Shown: piece by piece, positions 12,101 to 25,200 of the stretch
Position numbering within the stretch: the stretch's first letter is position 1
How the letters are laid out: each line of letters begins with the position of its first letter
Source of the DNA: Ctenosaura bakeri
Lineage: Eukaryota; Chordata; Lepidosauria; Squamata; Iguanidae
DNA length: 64,000 bases
Reading direction: 5' to 3'
Assembly (NCBI GenBank): GCA_948474755.1
Contig: CAOLHI010000022.1
Coordinates: 1,054,001-1,118,000 of the forward strand
Program-made: the position numbers and the translations under genes
Notes under the pieces: generated by a model
The model's database searches: none
Seen by the model: only the letters and a program-made list of their open reading frames with translations
Told to the model about the DNA's origin: nothing

Positions 12101-13430
12101 CACAATGGGGCACTTTAATGGTCCCTTTTCTCACTCTTGCCTCTTTTAGTCCTGTTCCTCATTCGGTTTTATCACAAAATCAGGTTGTGGGGCAATGCAC
12201 GTGAGCCGTCTATGTGACACACAGCAACATACTGCAATGTGAAAAACACTGACACAGATCCCTTGTATTTTTTACTGTCCCACAGGATTCAATGGAACCT
12301 AGCTTCAAAAGCTTATTTACTTCAGTGGAAGATTTCACCTGCTCCTTAACTCAGAGGTGCTCAGCCTGAGTGATATGAAATCAATGGGATTTTAACATGC
12401 TGAAGTTTGATTTGATCGGTGTTTTTGCTAGTAGTCAATATATTGGGAGCAAAAGGCCACATGTTACTGGAGACGTGCATTTTTGGCTGAGAAGATTACC
12501 AGCACTTCCCTTTTCATCAACTTGCTTGACAAAGAAGTCACTAAATATTTGTCAATATTTTTCTCATAGTTAAAAATAACAATAATTTAACTGTCCTCAT
12601 ATTGCAATGTAGCAGCTGTCAAGGGCTGTGGGGTGCTACTGTGAGATCATTCTTCACATAAGGGCTTTCATTAAAACTTGGCATTTTCACAGAACAAACT
12701 ATTTTTAAAATAAACATATCATTGTATACCAGAGGCTATTGACATAATCCTGAAGATCCTTTGAAGCTGAAAGACTGAGGAATATATACGCATATATTTA
12801 AAACATAACATATATACATATATTTAAAGTATCACTACTCAGGTAAAAATAAATCTGCATGATTTGTGAGCCACCAGGCCAACATGCAGCTGCCCCAGCC
12901 AAATCTAAAGACTCATCAGCAATCCAACTATTTTTGCCATTTACTCAGGATTGCAAAACTAGGGAAATTAGTTGACAGGAAAACTATAACATATAGCTGC
13001 TGGGATGCATTTAGTTTGGTCATTCCTAAGTTATACAGACTGAAACTAGATCACTGACCTAGACTTTATTCTTAAATGCTGTTGGACATGTTCCTGGAAG
13101 AGCTTAATTATATGATCTCCCATGCCACAAATTGCTTATATACAAGCACTATGTGAAGCAATAGAAACAAGAATATGGATGTTCTATCACAATGATGACC
13201 TTGTGAATGACCTCATCACCAACCAGCTTCTTTGTGAGCAATGTGGATTTGGCCTCCCAGTCATATAAATCCACTTTAGTAGTGAACTTTGGCACTGGAG
13301 CAAAAGATAGATCCTATCCTTGGAAAAGGAAATGGTGTACAGGGTTTCACTAATAAGATGAGCCTGGAGTCAGCCACAAAGCTGTAAGCTGCTATCTTTT
13401 GGACACTATCTTTTCCTGTATTTTCATCTG
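9115..13430. other. Long non-coding stretch, no gene recognised
   Basis: AT-rich, with a (TA)n run near 11794-11809 and a small hairpin at 10448-10483. The longest open frame, 143 codons on + at 10276-10707, has no recognisable domain. The part from about 12600 to 12780 is of higher complexity and free of recognised repeats, so it is a candidate for conserved non-coding DNA. Confidence 0.5.
10448..10483. repeat. Short hairpin
   Basis: ACATTCCAATCTG and CAGATCGGAATGT form 13-bp inverted arms with one mismatch around a 10-nt loop. The overlapping ATGTATGAATGTATG run just downstream is a separate low-complexity feature. Confidence 0.45.
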
Positions 13431-13434
13431 TATA

Positions 13435-13755
13435 CAGATGAAAGGTCCTCCTTGCATTCCAACTGCACTGCCCTCACTTCAGATAGGGAGAAGAAGAGGC
13501 AGGCACAGCTCCATCATGCCTAGGCCTAGAAGCAGATAAAGGATCCTCCTTCCATCCCAACCGCCACTGCCATGGCCTCAGAGGGAGAGAAAAAGCACTA
13601 TCTGCTGAACTTAATTCCCTCCCACACTGCCAGCACCTTTTCCTTTTGTGTCATGTCTTAATTAGATTGTAAGCCTGAGGGCAGACAACTGTTGTTGTTC
13701 TTTTACTTGTTAAGCACCATGTACAGTAACGATGCTATAAAAATTAGTAATAGTA
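13435..13755 (+). mobile_element. Squamate retroposon with an internal duplicated unit and an L2-like 3' end
   Basis: Two related units of about 63 bp lie about 98 bp apart: the first begins CAGATGAAAGGTCCTCCTTG (13435), the second CAGATAAAGGATCCTCCTTC (13533); both continue through a CACTGCC block to a GGGAGAGAA-type purine block. Downstream, TTAGATTGTAAGCCTGAGGG (13661) and GTTAAGCACCATGTAC precede GATGCTATAAAAATTAGTAA. That is the 3'-end pattern of L2-like squamate retroposons, in which an 'agattgtaagc' block is followed by a 'tataaataata' tail. No reading frame survives. The exact family is uncertain. Confidence 0.5.
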
Positions 13756-13759
13756 ATTT

Positions 13760-16585
13760 TTCAGAATGAAAAAAAATATCTATGCACACTAGTGTCTACT
13801 GCTGTGCTAGCATCAGGCACAGGGTTTTCCAGTACTAGCAACAAGAGTTTGGACTGATTCTTTAAACAAATAGGAAGAAATGAAGCCACAGAACTGTGGT
13901 ACATCAAATTGAGTATTGGTGGATTCTTAAATCTGGCTGATTGGCGATTCGTTAGTTTTCTCATATTTTTAAGATTTCAAATCCAAATCATTTTTCGTAA
14001 ACCAGGCTAGGAGTTAAGACATTATTTTAAAGAGAGATGAACCAGAAAATTAAACTTGATGTAAACAGAAAAAGTTTTATCCATCTGTCTTTTCACCTAT
14101 TTGTGTCAGCATTGGAAAGTCATTAAAACATTACCTGTTTCCACATGACACACTGATATAAATGTTCTCTCTCGCACACACGAACATAAATGACCTATAC
14201 GCAATTTTTTAAAAAACACACCTAAGAAGAGCAGGATATGCAAAATATTTTTAAAGTGGTTGCTTACTTCTAACTGATCAAGACGTCATTCTCTGCAATC
14301 TCACCTATGTATGCAATCTCAACAAGCAGTTGGCCCAGTACGATGCTAGCTGTTCTACATTTCAGCTAATGTATTAACAATGGAACCCAGGTCTAACAAT
14401 CAAGACTGCAAGCTGTATCTAACACAGGATTTGTCATATTGGAAAGCACCTCTACTCATGCAAATCAGGACTTTTTTCCCCCGCAATCTCCTTCCAACTC
14501 ATTTAAAATCCCCTGAAAACCCAGGCTTAAGAGTTGGGAGATGTTTTGGAACTGAAAAAGATAAGGTGCAGTGAGTGGCACTAGATTAGATGGAATCTAT
14601 AAGAACTTGCTAGTCCAAACTGTGCAGTGGAAAAAGAAGCTCCTTCCACCAGAGCCAAACCATTGCTGGGTAAAAACCATTATGAATGACCACCACTGTC
14701 TAGAGTTCAAATTAAACTGAGTCTGCTCCGAAACACTGGACTTTGAGAACCTGGAATCAATTAAGGCTATTCCTGGTTTACTTTAAAACTGAGCTAGTTA
14801 CATATATGACACTGAAACCAGGTGTGTATATGTAAGTTGGCTGTAATGATCTCCATATGAGAGGGCTGGAGTCAGTTAGGGCATGTGTAATCCTGATGCC
14901 TGAACTTTTTTTTAGTTGTTAGGTCTTGACAGGGCCACTTACCATCAGATAATGAGGATTTAAAAAAAAATACTGGTCTCAATAATTTATAAAGCAGGAA
15001 AAATCATTCTCGGCAGAAATGTTTGGAGAATGTGAATCAAGAAAATGGTTACAGGTATCAAATTTCTTGGTTCTGACAATGTAATTTTTTGCTGTAATAT
15101 ATGGGCTAGCACATAGCTAGCTTTGGCCTACTGATGTGAAATTTAATGGCAAGTTTGAATCCTATGGGTCAGTTGTCAATGTTACAACACATGCAATCTT
15201 TTCAAGAGAAACTGATTATACGGTTTAGGGAGAATTTACATAATAAAATCAACACATTAAGATGCAGAAAGCAAAGAATGTATATAATCAAACAATATTA
15301 ATAAATACTGGGTAGTGGTTTCCAGCTCTTGAAAATTCAGGGTGTTCCAACAACCAGCACATGACTGCAGAACTGGTCTATTTGGCTGTCACTGCAAAAA
15401 TACCTGGATAGAATTTTGTAATAGCATACAAAATACGCAAGTTTTGGTACAGGACTAACCACAGCAACAAGCTAGAGACTGCCATGACATGGAATTTAAA
15501 GTGGAATTTCAACTTCAGTGCATAAATTCATCTGTATAGGTATTCAAGGAGGCTCAACAGCAGCAATAGCTCATATACCGATTTTGTTTGTTCCAATATG
15601 CATAAAAATGTTTAATTTTAATAAATAATCTGTCTTCAGAAATACTAAGTATGTCAACTATTTTATGCTTACCCTACGTATAAAACATTTTGTCTTATCT
15701 GTAGAAATAGTAAACTTTTGTAGAGAGTTTATTAGTGTCCTTTTGTGTCATCACATATGGCAAAATCACCATTCTCAAAAGCATCCTTTTTAGGAGAAAA
15801 TACATTGCAGCCCAAATCTCAAAAGAAACTATCTTCTTGCTGAAGAAGGAAATGTTATTCCATTCTTTTACTGATTTTGTTCTGAAATCTCTCAGGGCCA
15901 TTAAGGTGTATGGCTTCTGTCTATATCCGTCAGCCCTCCAGGCCAACTTAAGCTTCACTTGAAGCAAATATCTGAGACAAGATGCAGACTTCTGACCCTA
16001 GCAAGGTCACTTTTCACTCTCTGCATGGATTTATTTTAAAACCATCTTTGCTTAATGAAGAAGCCAGTGAGTCTCAAAAGGCAGCATGATGTATTTAGTT
16101 GACATACTAAAGTTATCTCAACAATGTGAATTTTGTAGTTTTTCCCTGAGGTTTAAATCCCACAAAGTCTCTAGATACAGAAATGCATTTGTTGCTGATT
16201 TAATAATTTGCTATTGATTGATTCACTGATTGATTTTTATATTATCACCACCAAAATAATTTGATTTCCAATTAATCAGGAACATTCTTTTCCTTCACTA
16301 AAACAGTTAGTTTTTAACATAACCAATTAATCTGATGATACATTTCTAACAGATATATATTTTATTTTTAGTTGAGTCCTATGACAGAATACAAAGTCAA
16401 TTCAGTATGTACCATATTGGCTTAGTGTTGGCCATCAAAGGCAAAATAATAGAGAATGCACTGCCCAAGGAGACTGTTTAAGCAGGTGCTCATAGAACAG
16501 CTGTAACATTCACTGGGTATTCTTATCTATGTTTTCTTGCCGCATCAAGCCTGATAAATGGATGAAAACCATTTCAGCACTATTG
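13760..16585. other. Non-coding stretch, no gene recognised
   Basis: No gene, RNA gene or nameable repeat. Opposed open frames at 15695-15967 (-) and 15735-15962 (+), 90 and 75 codons, have no recognisable domain. Confidence 0.5.
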
Positions 16586-16588
16586 CAT

Positions 16589-16700
16589 GTCTGTGTGCTT
16601 TCAAGTCACCTGTTGACTTATGGTGACCCCATGAATTTCATAGGGTTTTCTTAGACAATGAATATTCAAAGGTGGCTTGCGAATTTCTTCTTCTGAAAGA
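16589..16700 (-). mobile_element. 5'-truncated 5S-derived squamate SINE, tail only
   Basis: On the + strand it reads GTGTGCTTTCAAGTCACCTG, GACTTATGGTGACCCCATGA, TTTCATAGGGTTTTCTTAGA, then a GGTGGC block and TTCTTCTTCTGAAA, matching the corresponding part of the full copy at 49229. The 5S-like head is missing. Confidence 0.7.
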
Positions 16701-16704
16701 TATT

Positions 16705-18940
16705 CTTTAGTCCACCTTAAAACTTGTTTGAAGAACTGCAAAGGAACAGGTTCTGGCCTGGTGAAGACATGACGCTGCCCAATCACTAAACTGTGAGGTA
16801 GCTTTTGGAAGAAAAGTATAGGCTCATGTGTTTCTTGCTTCCCCTGTTCAAGAGGTATCCTGATTTATCTAATTAAGAAGATTAGTGTGATTAGCATTAT
16901 ACTGGAATTAATGTTTTTCCCAGCTACACTTAACTCAAACTACAGCTTTCAAACCTGCTTCTGAGCATGATTTGACAATGCAATTTGGCATTAAGGATGC
17001 TTCTAAATTCAGTTTTTATTAAGAAATTGCCTTTCTCAAATGCAAAATTTTATTGGGGCTCTGGGTAATATCATTTTCAGTCCATAAGTCTCCTATGCTT
17101 TTCTGCCCACCCCCAAAAGATCTATTAAGAAGGTAAAAAAAGCAATGTTACATAATGTTCTTTGGTCAGTAACTCTAGGAGTAATCTACCGTAGCTAGCA
17201 AAAACTGCTGGGAAAATATAAAGGTAGAAATAGTTGATTCTCAAACTGAGAGGTTAAATGGCCATTCAAGAGAAGAGGAACATGCAAGCCTACAGGGAGC
17301 TCCTGGTGGCCAAAGCAAAAAAAGTGGCCAGAGGGACTTTGCCTGCTGGCTGCATTTTGGCCATGCCTGGAGTACACGTGGGTTACAAGCCCAATTGTGG
17401 CACACTAACTTTTTAAGGTGTAACTATCTGTAGTGGTCCTGAGAGGTTAACAGATTCAAGGATTAGATTAATTTTAAAAAGGCACTCATAAAAGGTTCCT
17501 TACATATGAAACATAGCATAGACAATCATTTAATATATAATGGTACAGACTGAATGGCTGGTTTCCTGGAAAGCAGCAACAATATTTTTACTTTGACAGT
17601 TCTGTTATTCTGCTCCAATAGCTTCTTAAGAGGAAGTATTCTGTCATTTCTATACTTTCCAAGGACTTCTACAAAAGTCTTATTTCCATTAAAGGGGAAC
17701 ACTTGGAAGATCATATCCCTAACTGTTGGCCACAGTATAATCCCACACTCATAGTTCTATCTTTCAGTCATTACTGAAGAGCAACAGACCACATGGCAGG
17801 ACTCACCATATAATGTATATTAATGGTATAGATATAGGTATCATAATTTATAGCCATACTGTAGTCATCAGGCACCACTAGATGCAACAAAGACAGCCAG
17901 CCATTTGCAATGGCCTGAACTTAAAGACAAACAGAGCACAGCAGCTACAGAACAGCTGTACGAACCAGGCTGTTGGCATCCCTTTACATGGAGAAGACAA
18001 AATAAACAATCAGGTGCATCTTGCAAACCAACAATTTGAGAACAAAAAAACAAAAAGCTTTGAAACAAGAGAAGAAAGCAGCACCCTAGGACAAAACATG
18101 GGGAAATTTCAAAACATGAACAATCTGTTAAGGCTAGGAATCAATAAGGGACTTGGAGAAAGTGTAATCCCACAAATGCCTGTTGGCCACTTAACACCAG
18201 TGAAAGTCTCACTTTCCTTGGTACAAGCCCTCTTTTGACCAAAATGTACTAGCAGGAGGGAAGGAAAAGGCATCTCTCTTAGGAGATAAAGCTGCCCTGT
18301 TTGTTCCTGAACCATGTAGTATGGCTGACACTGCCATCCACCAGTCATTGCTGCATCCACACTGCTTCCTCCTCTTTCACTGGCAGAGTAAACATCAGCC
18401 AACTGGATTATGTCCAATACACCCAAAACTCCACACAGTCAGAGACATCCATGGGTTGTAGCCTTTCCATCTTCCATGGGGAAACTGGAGAAACCTATTT
18501 TGGTTTTCCAAACATTGTATTATCCACAGAATGAAAGAAAAACAGGACTCAAACAAGGGTCACCATCGCACAAACTAACATGACATTACTGCCATGTTAT
18601 AAAACGTGGATAATCTAGGAAAAAGACTCACAAAAGCATTATAGAGAGATGATGTATGAGTAAAAGTGCAAATTCTAAAACTGACTGTATCTTAACGGTA
18701 TATTAACATTTTGCTGGTATATAGGCTAGAGCTTTTAAATAAGCTAGGGTTAAGTGTTTTGCATAATTACTTACCAACACACATTTCCAGCTCAAACACA
18801 TTACATTTGGACATATCAATGTAGCACACAAAATAAGCTTATTCTGACAGCAGCACCAGAGTATATTGACAACTGGTGGTCAGGGTTGACAACAAATCTT
18901 TTTGAGAATGTTTCAGATGCTGGCTATAGGTGATGACAAA
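16705..18940. other. Non-coding stretch, no gene recognised
   Basis: A 118-codon open frame on + (17882-18238) overlaps a 105-codon frame on - (18109-18426). Both have ordinary composition and no domain I recognise. No repeat is identified. Confidence 0.45.
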
Positions 18941-18950
18941 TCTCATCCAA

Positions 18951-19023
18951 ATAACCTTGCCAAGAAAACTCTATGACGGGGTTACCACAAGTCAGAGGCA
19001 ACTTGAAGACAAGTAACAACAAG
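18951..19023 (+). mobile_element. SINE tail (CORE-SINE type)
   Basis: ATAACCTTGCCAAGAAAACT is followed by CTATGACGGGGTTACCACAA, GTCAGAGGCAACTTGAAGAC and AAGTAACAACAAG. This matches the 3' end of the tRNA-derived squamate SINE seen complete at 60325 and 53474. The tRNA head and CORE are missing. Confidence 0.65.
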
Positions 19024-19525
19024 AGTACCTTATTACTTGAGGGTTTTTTTTTTAAAGAAAGTGCTCACACCATATTTTTTAAAGAATGTACTTGCACCAT
19101 CCAGGCAAGTAGATTCTTCTAGATCATAACCAAATTTTGATATAGTAATATGAAACCAGGCTTGAAACACTTCTTTGGCTAAACTCACTCATTTACAATC
19201 AAACAGATCTCTTGGCACTAATAAGCCCATTCCAGAGTGACCATCAACATGAACTGAAGACAGTGACGCTGTTTTCTCTGCACAGTTAGGTGTCCACTGT
19301 TAGTATGCCTCGTCAAAAGATATCCTTATATTTAGGGCCTCAGCTTGTTTCTCACAGCATTTTGCTTTCTTAACAGCTAGTGAGATGCAGTGGTTTAGTG
19401 ATACTAAAGGTACCAAGAGGCCATTCATTCAGAACCATCTCATCTCAGCCCCACCATTCAGTCTCCCACATCTCAGCTTCAAGATTCAATCTTGTACCTC
19501 TCTTGTTAAAGAGAGAAAGAAAGAA

Positions 19526-19528
<3 letters not shown>

Positions 19529-19566
<38 letters not shown>
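19529..19566. repeat. (GA)n microsatellite
   Basis: An uninterrupted GA dinucleotide run of about 37 bp, preceded by a related GAAA/GAGA purine stretch from 19510. It creates the apparent ER-repeat peptides in two frames. Confidence 0.95.
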
Positions 19567-19569
<3 letters not shown>

Positions 19570-19844
19570 CAGTCATTCCCATTCAAGTATGTTAATAATT
19601 CTGCTAGGGATCTTGCAGTTGAAGTAATTCTGGAATAAACAGACAAGTCACTTTACATGTTTATATACAGAGTTATATTCCCCACTATGCAACCTATCAA
19701 CAGGTCTTTCACCTGTTCAGTCATTCCTATTTCTGCTCTTCAGCAAACACCCAGGATTTCAGCATTAGGGAAAAAGAAGACACAGGGTTAGAAAAAACAC
19801 ATCACTATTTGAGACACTGAGTTCCTACAGTTGTTAACAAAGAG

Positions 19845-20060
19845 CAATTTCACACTATACAATTACAGCACTATGATTCCACTTTAACTGCCATGGTTTC
19901 ATCCTCTGGAATCCTTGGATTTGTAGCTTCCTGAGTTATTTAAAACTAGCCACAAGGAGTATCTAATGCATCTGCAAATTACAGATTCCAGGAATCCACA
20001 GGATGCAGCCAGGGCCGTTAAAATAGAATCAAAGTGCCAGAATTGTGTAGTGTAAAAGAT
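19845..20060. mobile_element. Palindromic MITE, 'cacactat' family, diverged
   Basis: The ends are imperfect inverted repeats: CAATTTCACACTATACAATT on the left and AATTGTGTAGTGTAAAAGAT on the right. Inside, GATTCCACTTTAACTGCCAT pairs with the segment near GGGCCGTTAAAATAGAATC, and GGAATCCTTGGATTTGTAGC pairs with ACAGATTCCAGGAATCC. There is no coding capacity. Related elements are at 32230 and 63738. Confidence 0.6.
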
Positions 20061-20064
20061 CCTT

Positions 20065-22070
20065 GAAACATGTGGAAATAATTAGAAAAGGCAGGATCTT
20101 TTCTTTTATTTTCTATTGCAAATCAGCCAGGACGCATTTACAAAGGCAAAACTAATATCCAGCTGTTTCTCCAAGCCCTTATAACACTGCACGGACAACT
20201 GACTACAGGATCTTGCTTTCACCTGTTCTCACTTCAACATACCCTAAGCTCCAAGTCTTCATGAATTCCTGATACATTAATTTTAAATCATTGAACAGCA
20301 ATCAGTGCCATGAACAGCCCAGAAGCAAGTTAAATGGATTACTTAAATTCCTACTGGAGATTGCAAATTAATTTGCACACAATCCACACGAAATAAATGG
20401 GCAGTTTAAAATATATACTTTAAACAATAAATATTCTTACCTTTGGTTCTGAAGGCATTAGTTGCTAGAAAGGCACCTAAGTGGGTAATCTCACCATTAC
20501 TTTCAAAATCGTGTTCATCTGAATTAAAGTCAAAGCCAGTTTCTAAAACTCTTAAGAGGAACTCAAATACATTTATTTTACAGTATTTTACAGCATTCAC
20601 TTGACTATGTGATACAAAAAAGTAAAAAGTTAAAGAAATTTCCTTTCTTCTAAAGCAAAGCTGTTTTGAATTAAGTGCAATGAAAAAGTAAACACAATGC
20701 TGGATTTCAGCTTCAAAACCACTTACTCTGAAATAGTTACAGTAATTTTGCTGGAATGTGTCCAGAGTCAGCACACTGATGACTGTGGTCTATATCTGTT
20801 TAACTGTAATTTAAATTGTGAAATGTCCGAACAAACAATTATGTGCTAACATCTTTTTCCTTTTTCTACATGTTTAGTTTCCTGCATTCAAAACAGAATT
20901 GCTGTACTCTTGATGCAGCTTTAAAACTCCTACAGCAAACCTAAGTCTCAATCAGTTGCTTAGACTTTTATTCTGTTTTTCAAACACAGAATGCTGACAT
21001 TGTTAATATTAAATATCGTCACTGGTCTTCCTCCCTAGGTATTAAATCAAGCTCTCCATCTTTCAATTGTCAGATTAATCCCACATTGTTAAGTCTCAGT
21101 GGTTACTCAGCCCAGGCTAGGATGAGATCCAAATAAAAACCCTGTAATTATCATATTCAAGGAAGCAAATTTTGTACAGAAACAGGAAGGAGTGCTTCCA
21201 TATTAACTTGGCCTCACAGACTAAAATGAAGGAGCTATCTCCTGTAGCTAAATATCTAAGCAATGATGTTAATATAACAGCTTGCACAAACACTATGACA
21301 TCACCAATGAACTTGATGCTCTGTACACATGTCACATATGTATGGGAAAACTTCCCTCGATCCATGCTAAGTACGATTTATGAAAGAGTGTATGCATATA
21401 AAAATAGTACATGCATAGATACTGTACTTGCAATGGGGAACCTTGCTTTTATACTGAATGTATAAATAGAGGAAGTCACAGTCCTGGGGTTGCAAGACCT
21501 TAGCAGGAGTGTTAACTTAAGGGTCTCCTGGATATCTTTCATTCATACCAATCAAACCTGACTTTGTGGCACATAACAAATACAAATACTGAGTGCACAA
21601 AAGAGTAGGACAAGATAAGTAGATATGATCCTGCTCTTATATGGATGTTGATTGTACCAATACACATTAAATCATGAGTTTGCACAGTCAGCCAGAGAGA
21701 CCAGAATCCTATAGGAGATTAACACTTGCATAATGGTTTGTCCTATAAACAGTTTGACACTCTCTGTTTTCAGGTAGTGAAACAGTAATGATCGTAAAAA
21801 TAGGTGAGTTGTCTATTTCTTAAATGGCTGGCTTTGAGAGGATATCAAAGCAAGGCACTACAGGCAAGGTGGCTTGGCTTGAACAGTTGCCAGTGATCTG
21901 TATCCAAGGCCCTCTTTTTTTATTTCCACTGCCTGTTTCTTCTGATACTCACCGTTACTGTCATATTCTCTTCCTGCTGTTGTGTAACTACCACAGTTAA
22001 GGTATAGGATCTTGGTCTAAATTCTTTCCAAGTGGATGGTTTAATGGAGAATGTTGTACACTAATTTTTT
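20065..22070. other. Non-coding stretch, no gene recognised
   Basis: A 122-codon open frame on - (20406-20774) has no recognisable domain and its codons show no obvious bias. The rest contains only short frames and no repeat I can name. Confidence 0.45.
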
Positions 22071-22074
22071 TATA

Positions 22075-22277
22075 GGCCATTTCTGCACTACACTGTTAGA
22101 ATGCTATTATTCCACTTTCAACATCCTGTCAAATTTGGGGGTTTGCAGTTTCCTGAGGCCCAAGAGCTCTCTGGCTGAGAATTCAAAGTGCCCTGCCCTC
22201 AACTGCAAACCCTAGGATTCCATAGGATGCTGAAAATGGAAATAATCACACTGTAACAGTGTAGTATGGAAATGGCC
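22075..22277. mobile_element. Palindromic MITE, 'ggccatttc' family, best copy
   Basis: Terminal inverted repeats of about 25 bp: GGCCATTTCTGCACTACACT on the left and AGTGTAGTATGGAAATGGCC on the right, with two mismatches. Inner palindromic blocks include ATTATTCCACTTTCAACATC against GATGCTGAAAATGGAAATAA. The immediate flanks are ATA on both sides (22072-22074 and 22278-22280), a possible 3-bp target duplication. Other copies are at 26639, 28451, 48435 and 51382. Non-coding; superfamily not assigned. Confidence 0.75.
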
Positions 22278-22279
22278 AT

Positions 22280-25200
22280 AGCTACAGTTTTTTACTATTT
22301 ATATAATTTAAAATATTTTGGGCAGCAGTTATTCAGATGTATTCAACAAGAAAGATAATCCAAGCCCTCTAAGAACTCTATCCATTTTCAGAAGAAACAT
22401 TTCTTCTGCATAGACCTAACTTGAAACTTAACTGCCTGAGGTACATCCCCCTGGTATATTGGCCAAGGTTGGCCAATTATTTTGACACCCAAAGTAGAAA
22501 GTCTCACATCTACCTTGCTCCCTCCCTGGCAGTAAAACTGTCAGAACAACTAACAATTTGCTGCTCTTTCATTACTGCAAAAAAAAAAAAAACTACTTGA
22601 GACAAGTGCTGAACTCTACCCAAGGATAGAGCCATCCTGCTTTTGAAATGTTATGTGGAGGTGGAGGTTAAATTAATAGATCAATTTCATTCTCTCCATA
22701 AGGAATGCTAAAATCCTGAATTTTATTGTTCAATAATAAATGGTTTAATGACTCAATTATTCCATCCTTTCAGAATTCTCAGAAACTAAGGCTGGATCCC
22801 TCCAAATATTCTTTTTTTTCGTCTTGTTACAAAAAATCAGTAAAAACAATTATAAATGTTATCATATTTGTGTAGATTTTTGTAGTCCATTTAAATTTTT
22901 GTTCTAAACTTTTACAATTGTAAATCATAAATAACTGGAAAGGTAAATGAGAACAAGAATTATAGTGACTGATTCTTGAAGTCTATTCCACTGATTGTTC
23001 TAAAAACATGGCAGGAAAAGGCTAACACTATTTCTTATGGAAGTGAATGTACCAGGTGGTGAATCTTGGTTGAAAATAAAGAATAAAACTTTATATATTA
23101 TTTGACATGGTTTTGTGTGTGTGTGTGAATACTAGCATATAGCTGGGTTGCATGGTATAAAAGTCAGCATCCTGGACTTTTAACATGCAATGCTATAGTG
23201 TTCAAGACTTTAATAGATCAGGCAACGCTACATATATGCAGTATCATGATATATTATGCTTAGGGACAATGCACAAAAGCTGTTTCCCACAGAATGCAGA
23301 ATGACAACAACAGTTAAATGTGCTAGATATGGATAGACTCTAAATCACAGTGACTAGGATCAGCATTTAGGATCCCATGAGTTCCCTAACAAGATGAAGT
23401 TTTCCCTGTATCGCCAGAGAAAAAGGAGGGATGTGATACTTGCTGATTCTCCTCTCACTGCACTCTCTGGTAAGCTAGGTGAGCCTCCTGAACTAGGGTT
23501 GCCAGAAGGGGAAGGGAATAGGAAGGGGCTCTTGCTGCTTTAATCAAGAGCAGAAGCAGGTACCATAAAGATCTCTTAACTGGGACAAAGGTACCTGCCC
23601 TCACTTACCGTCCAAACCTCAACCTTGAGCCCCAGCTGTTCTCCCCAAGGGAGCACAGAGGATCCAACTCCAGTTTTTTAGCACTAGCAATGGACAAACT
23701 TACTCAGGCAGTTTGGAACTGGCTCAGTATTTACAAGCTTCCTTGGTAAGTATATGGGTTTATCTGTTTCCAAGGGTTTTTCTCTAGTTCATACTGTTGA
23801 GGCATGCATGTTGATTGTACCTCATGCACTTGACTTATGTTGTTGGTTTCTAATAATTGTGGTTGTCACCATTTTCCATAGCCAATGGATGTTTGGAAAT
23901 GCAACTTCCAATGACCTGCCAAAATGAACACAACCTAAGAACAAGAAGATGTAAGATATGGAGAAGAGACAGGAAGCAGGTAAAACAACTTGGAGAAGTC
24001 ACCAGAGAGAAGATATAAATCATATGAATGTTAGGTGAATTGATCATAGTTCATGAACCAAAGTTTCATCAAGAGTCACATTAAATAATTTTTGCATAGC
24101 TATCTACAAACTATCTTGCTATCCCAAGTAGCAACCGCACATGTGAGAATCTCATTTTACATCATCAGCTAGACAAATTCATATTCTCAACAAGGTAATT
24201 ATGAACTTCATCAACAAATGTATTAAACTTCTTTTATTGCCTGCTCCTCCATAATGTCAAACCAACTATGTCCAGTGTCATTTTATCATAGTACTCTCAC
24301 ATCAAAATCTCTTACCATCTAATTTTACAATCTAAAAAAATGTGTATGTTTACTTTTGACATTTGTTCCAATTTGAGTTCAATCACATTTATTTCCCTTT
24401 GAAGTACATATGCATAGTATTATGGTCCTAACCAAGCAGTTTTAAATAGTCATTCATTTTAATTTGGTTGTACATCACCTCTTGATGGCATTTTTTTTTT
24501 CATCTAGCTGTGACATTTTTTCTGTAATTTTTTTCAGTTTAGTTTTGAAGCTAGTATAGCAGAACTGACATTTGACCTCCAAGCAGTTAATATTTGACCC
24601 TCAGCCTTCATGACATAGGTTTTTGCTACATGAACCTACTAAAAAATATTACAATTATGGACACAGCTGAATCAAAATTAAGTAATCCCTGCTGATGCCA
24701 ATGAGAGAATAATGACATGTTTTAATAATTTCATATTAAAGTCAATGCAATAAAATTAACTTTGGCTTCATTGCAACTTGTGTGTACAACATACTGAGAA
24801 CCAACATTAAATTTTATAAATTTACAATATACTGACCAAAGTTAGATGTTATATATATTCCACATTATTTTTCCTACTCTTTACTCACAGAATACAATGC
24901 AATGTACAGAAAAATCAGCATAACAACCTATATAAAGAGTAAACTTAATTTTAAAAATGGATTGTGCTTTACTCCAGAAAAGTAACAGATGTGCAAAAAA
25001 ATATCCACAGATAACAACATAGTTAATTGCCTCTTGTTTCTTCAGCTCACATAATATGGAAAACATTTGTTATTTACTCTTCCTAACAATATATGGCATT
25101 TCTTTTCCCAAGAATATATTGCCTCAAATGTTTATATCCTTAATCCAAAAGTTAAAACACAGGATTTAAAACATAACAGCATATTCACAGATGCATGTAT

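Noticed and set aside
16020..16130. Possible repeat with CAGTGAGTCTCAAAAGGCAG
   Set aside because: Resembles a common reptile repeat ending, but the match is too short and weak to call.
19380..19627. Frames with arginine-glutamate repeats
   Set aside because: Produced by the (GA)n microsatellite.
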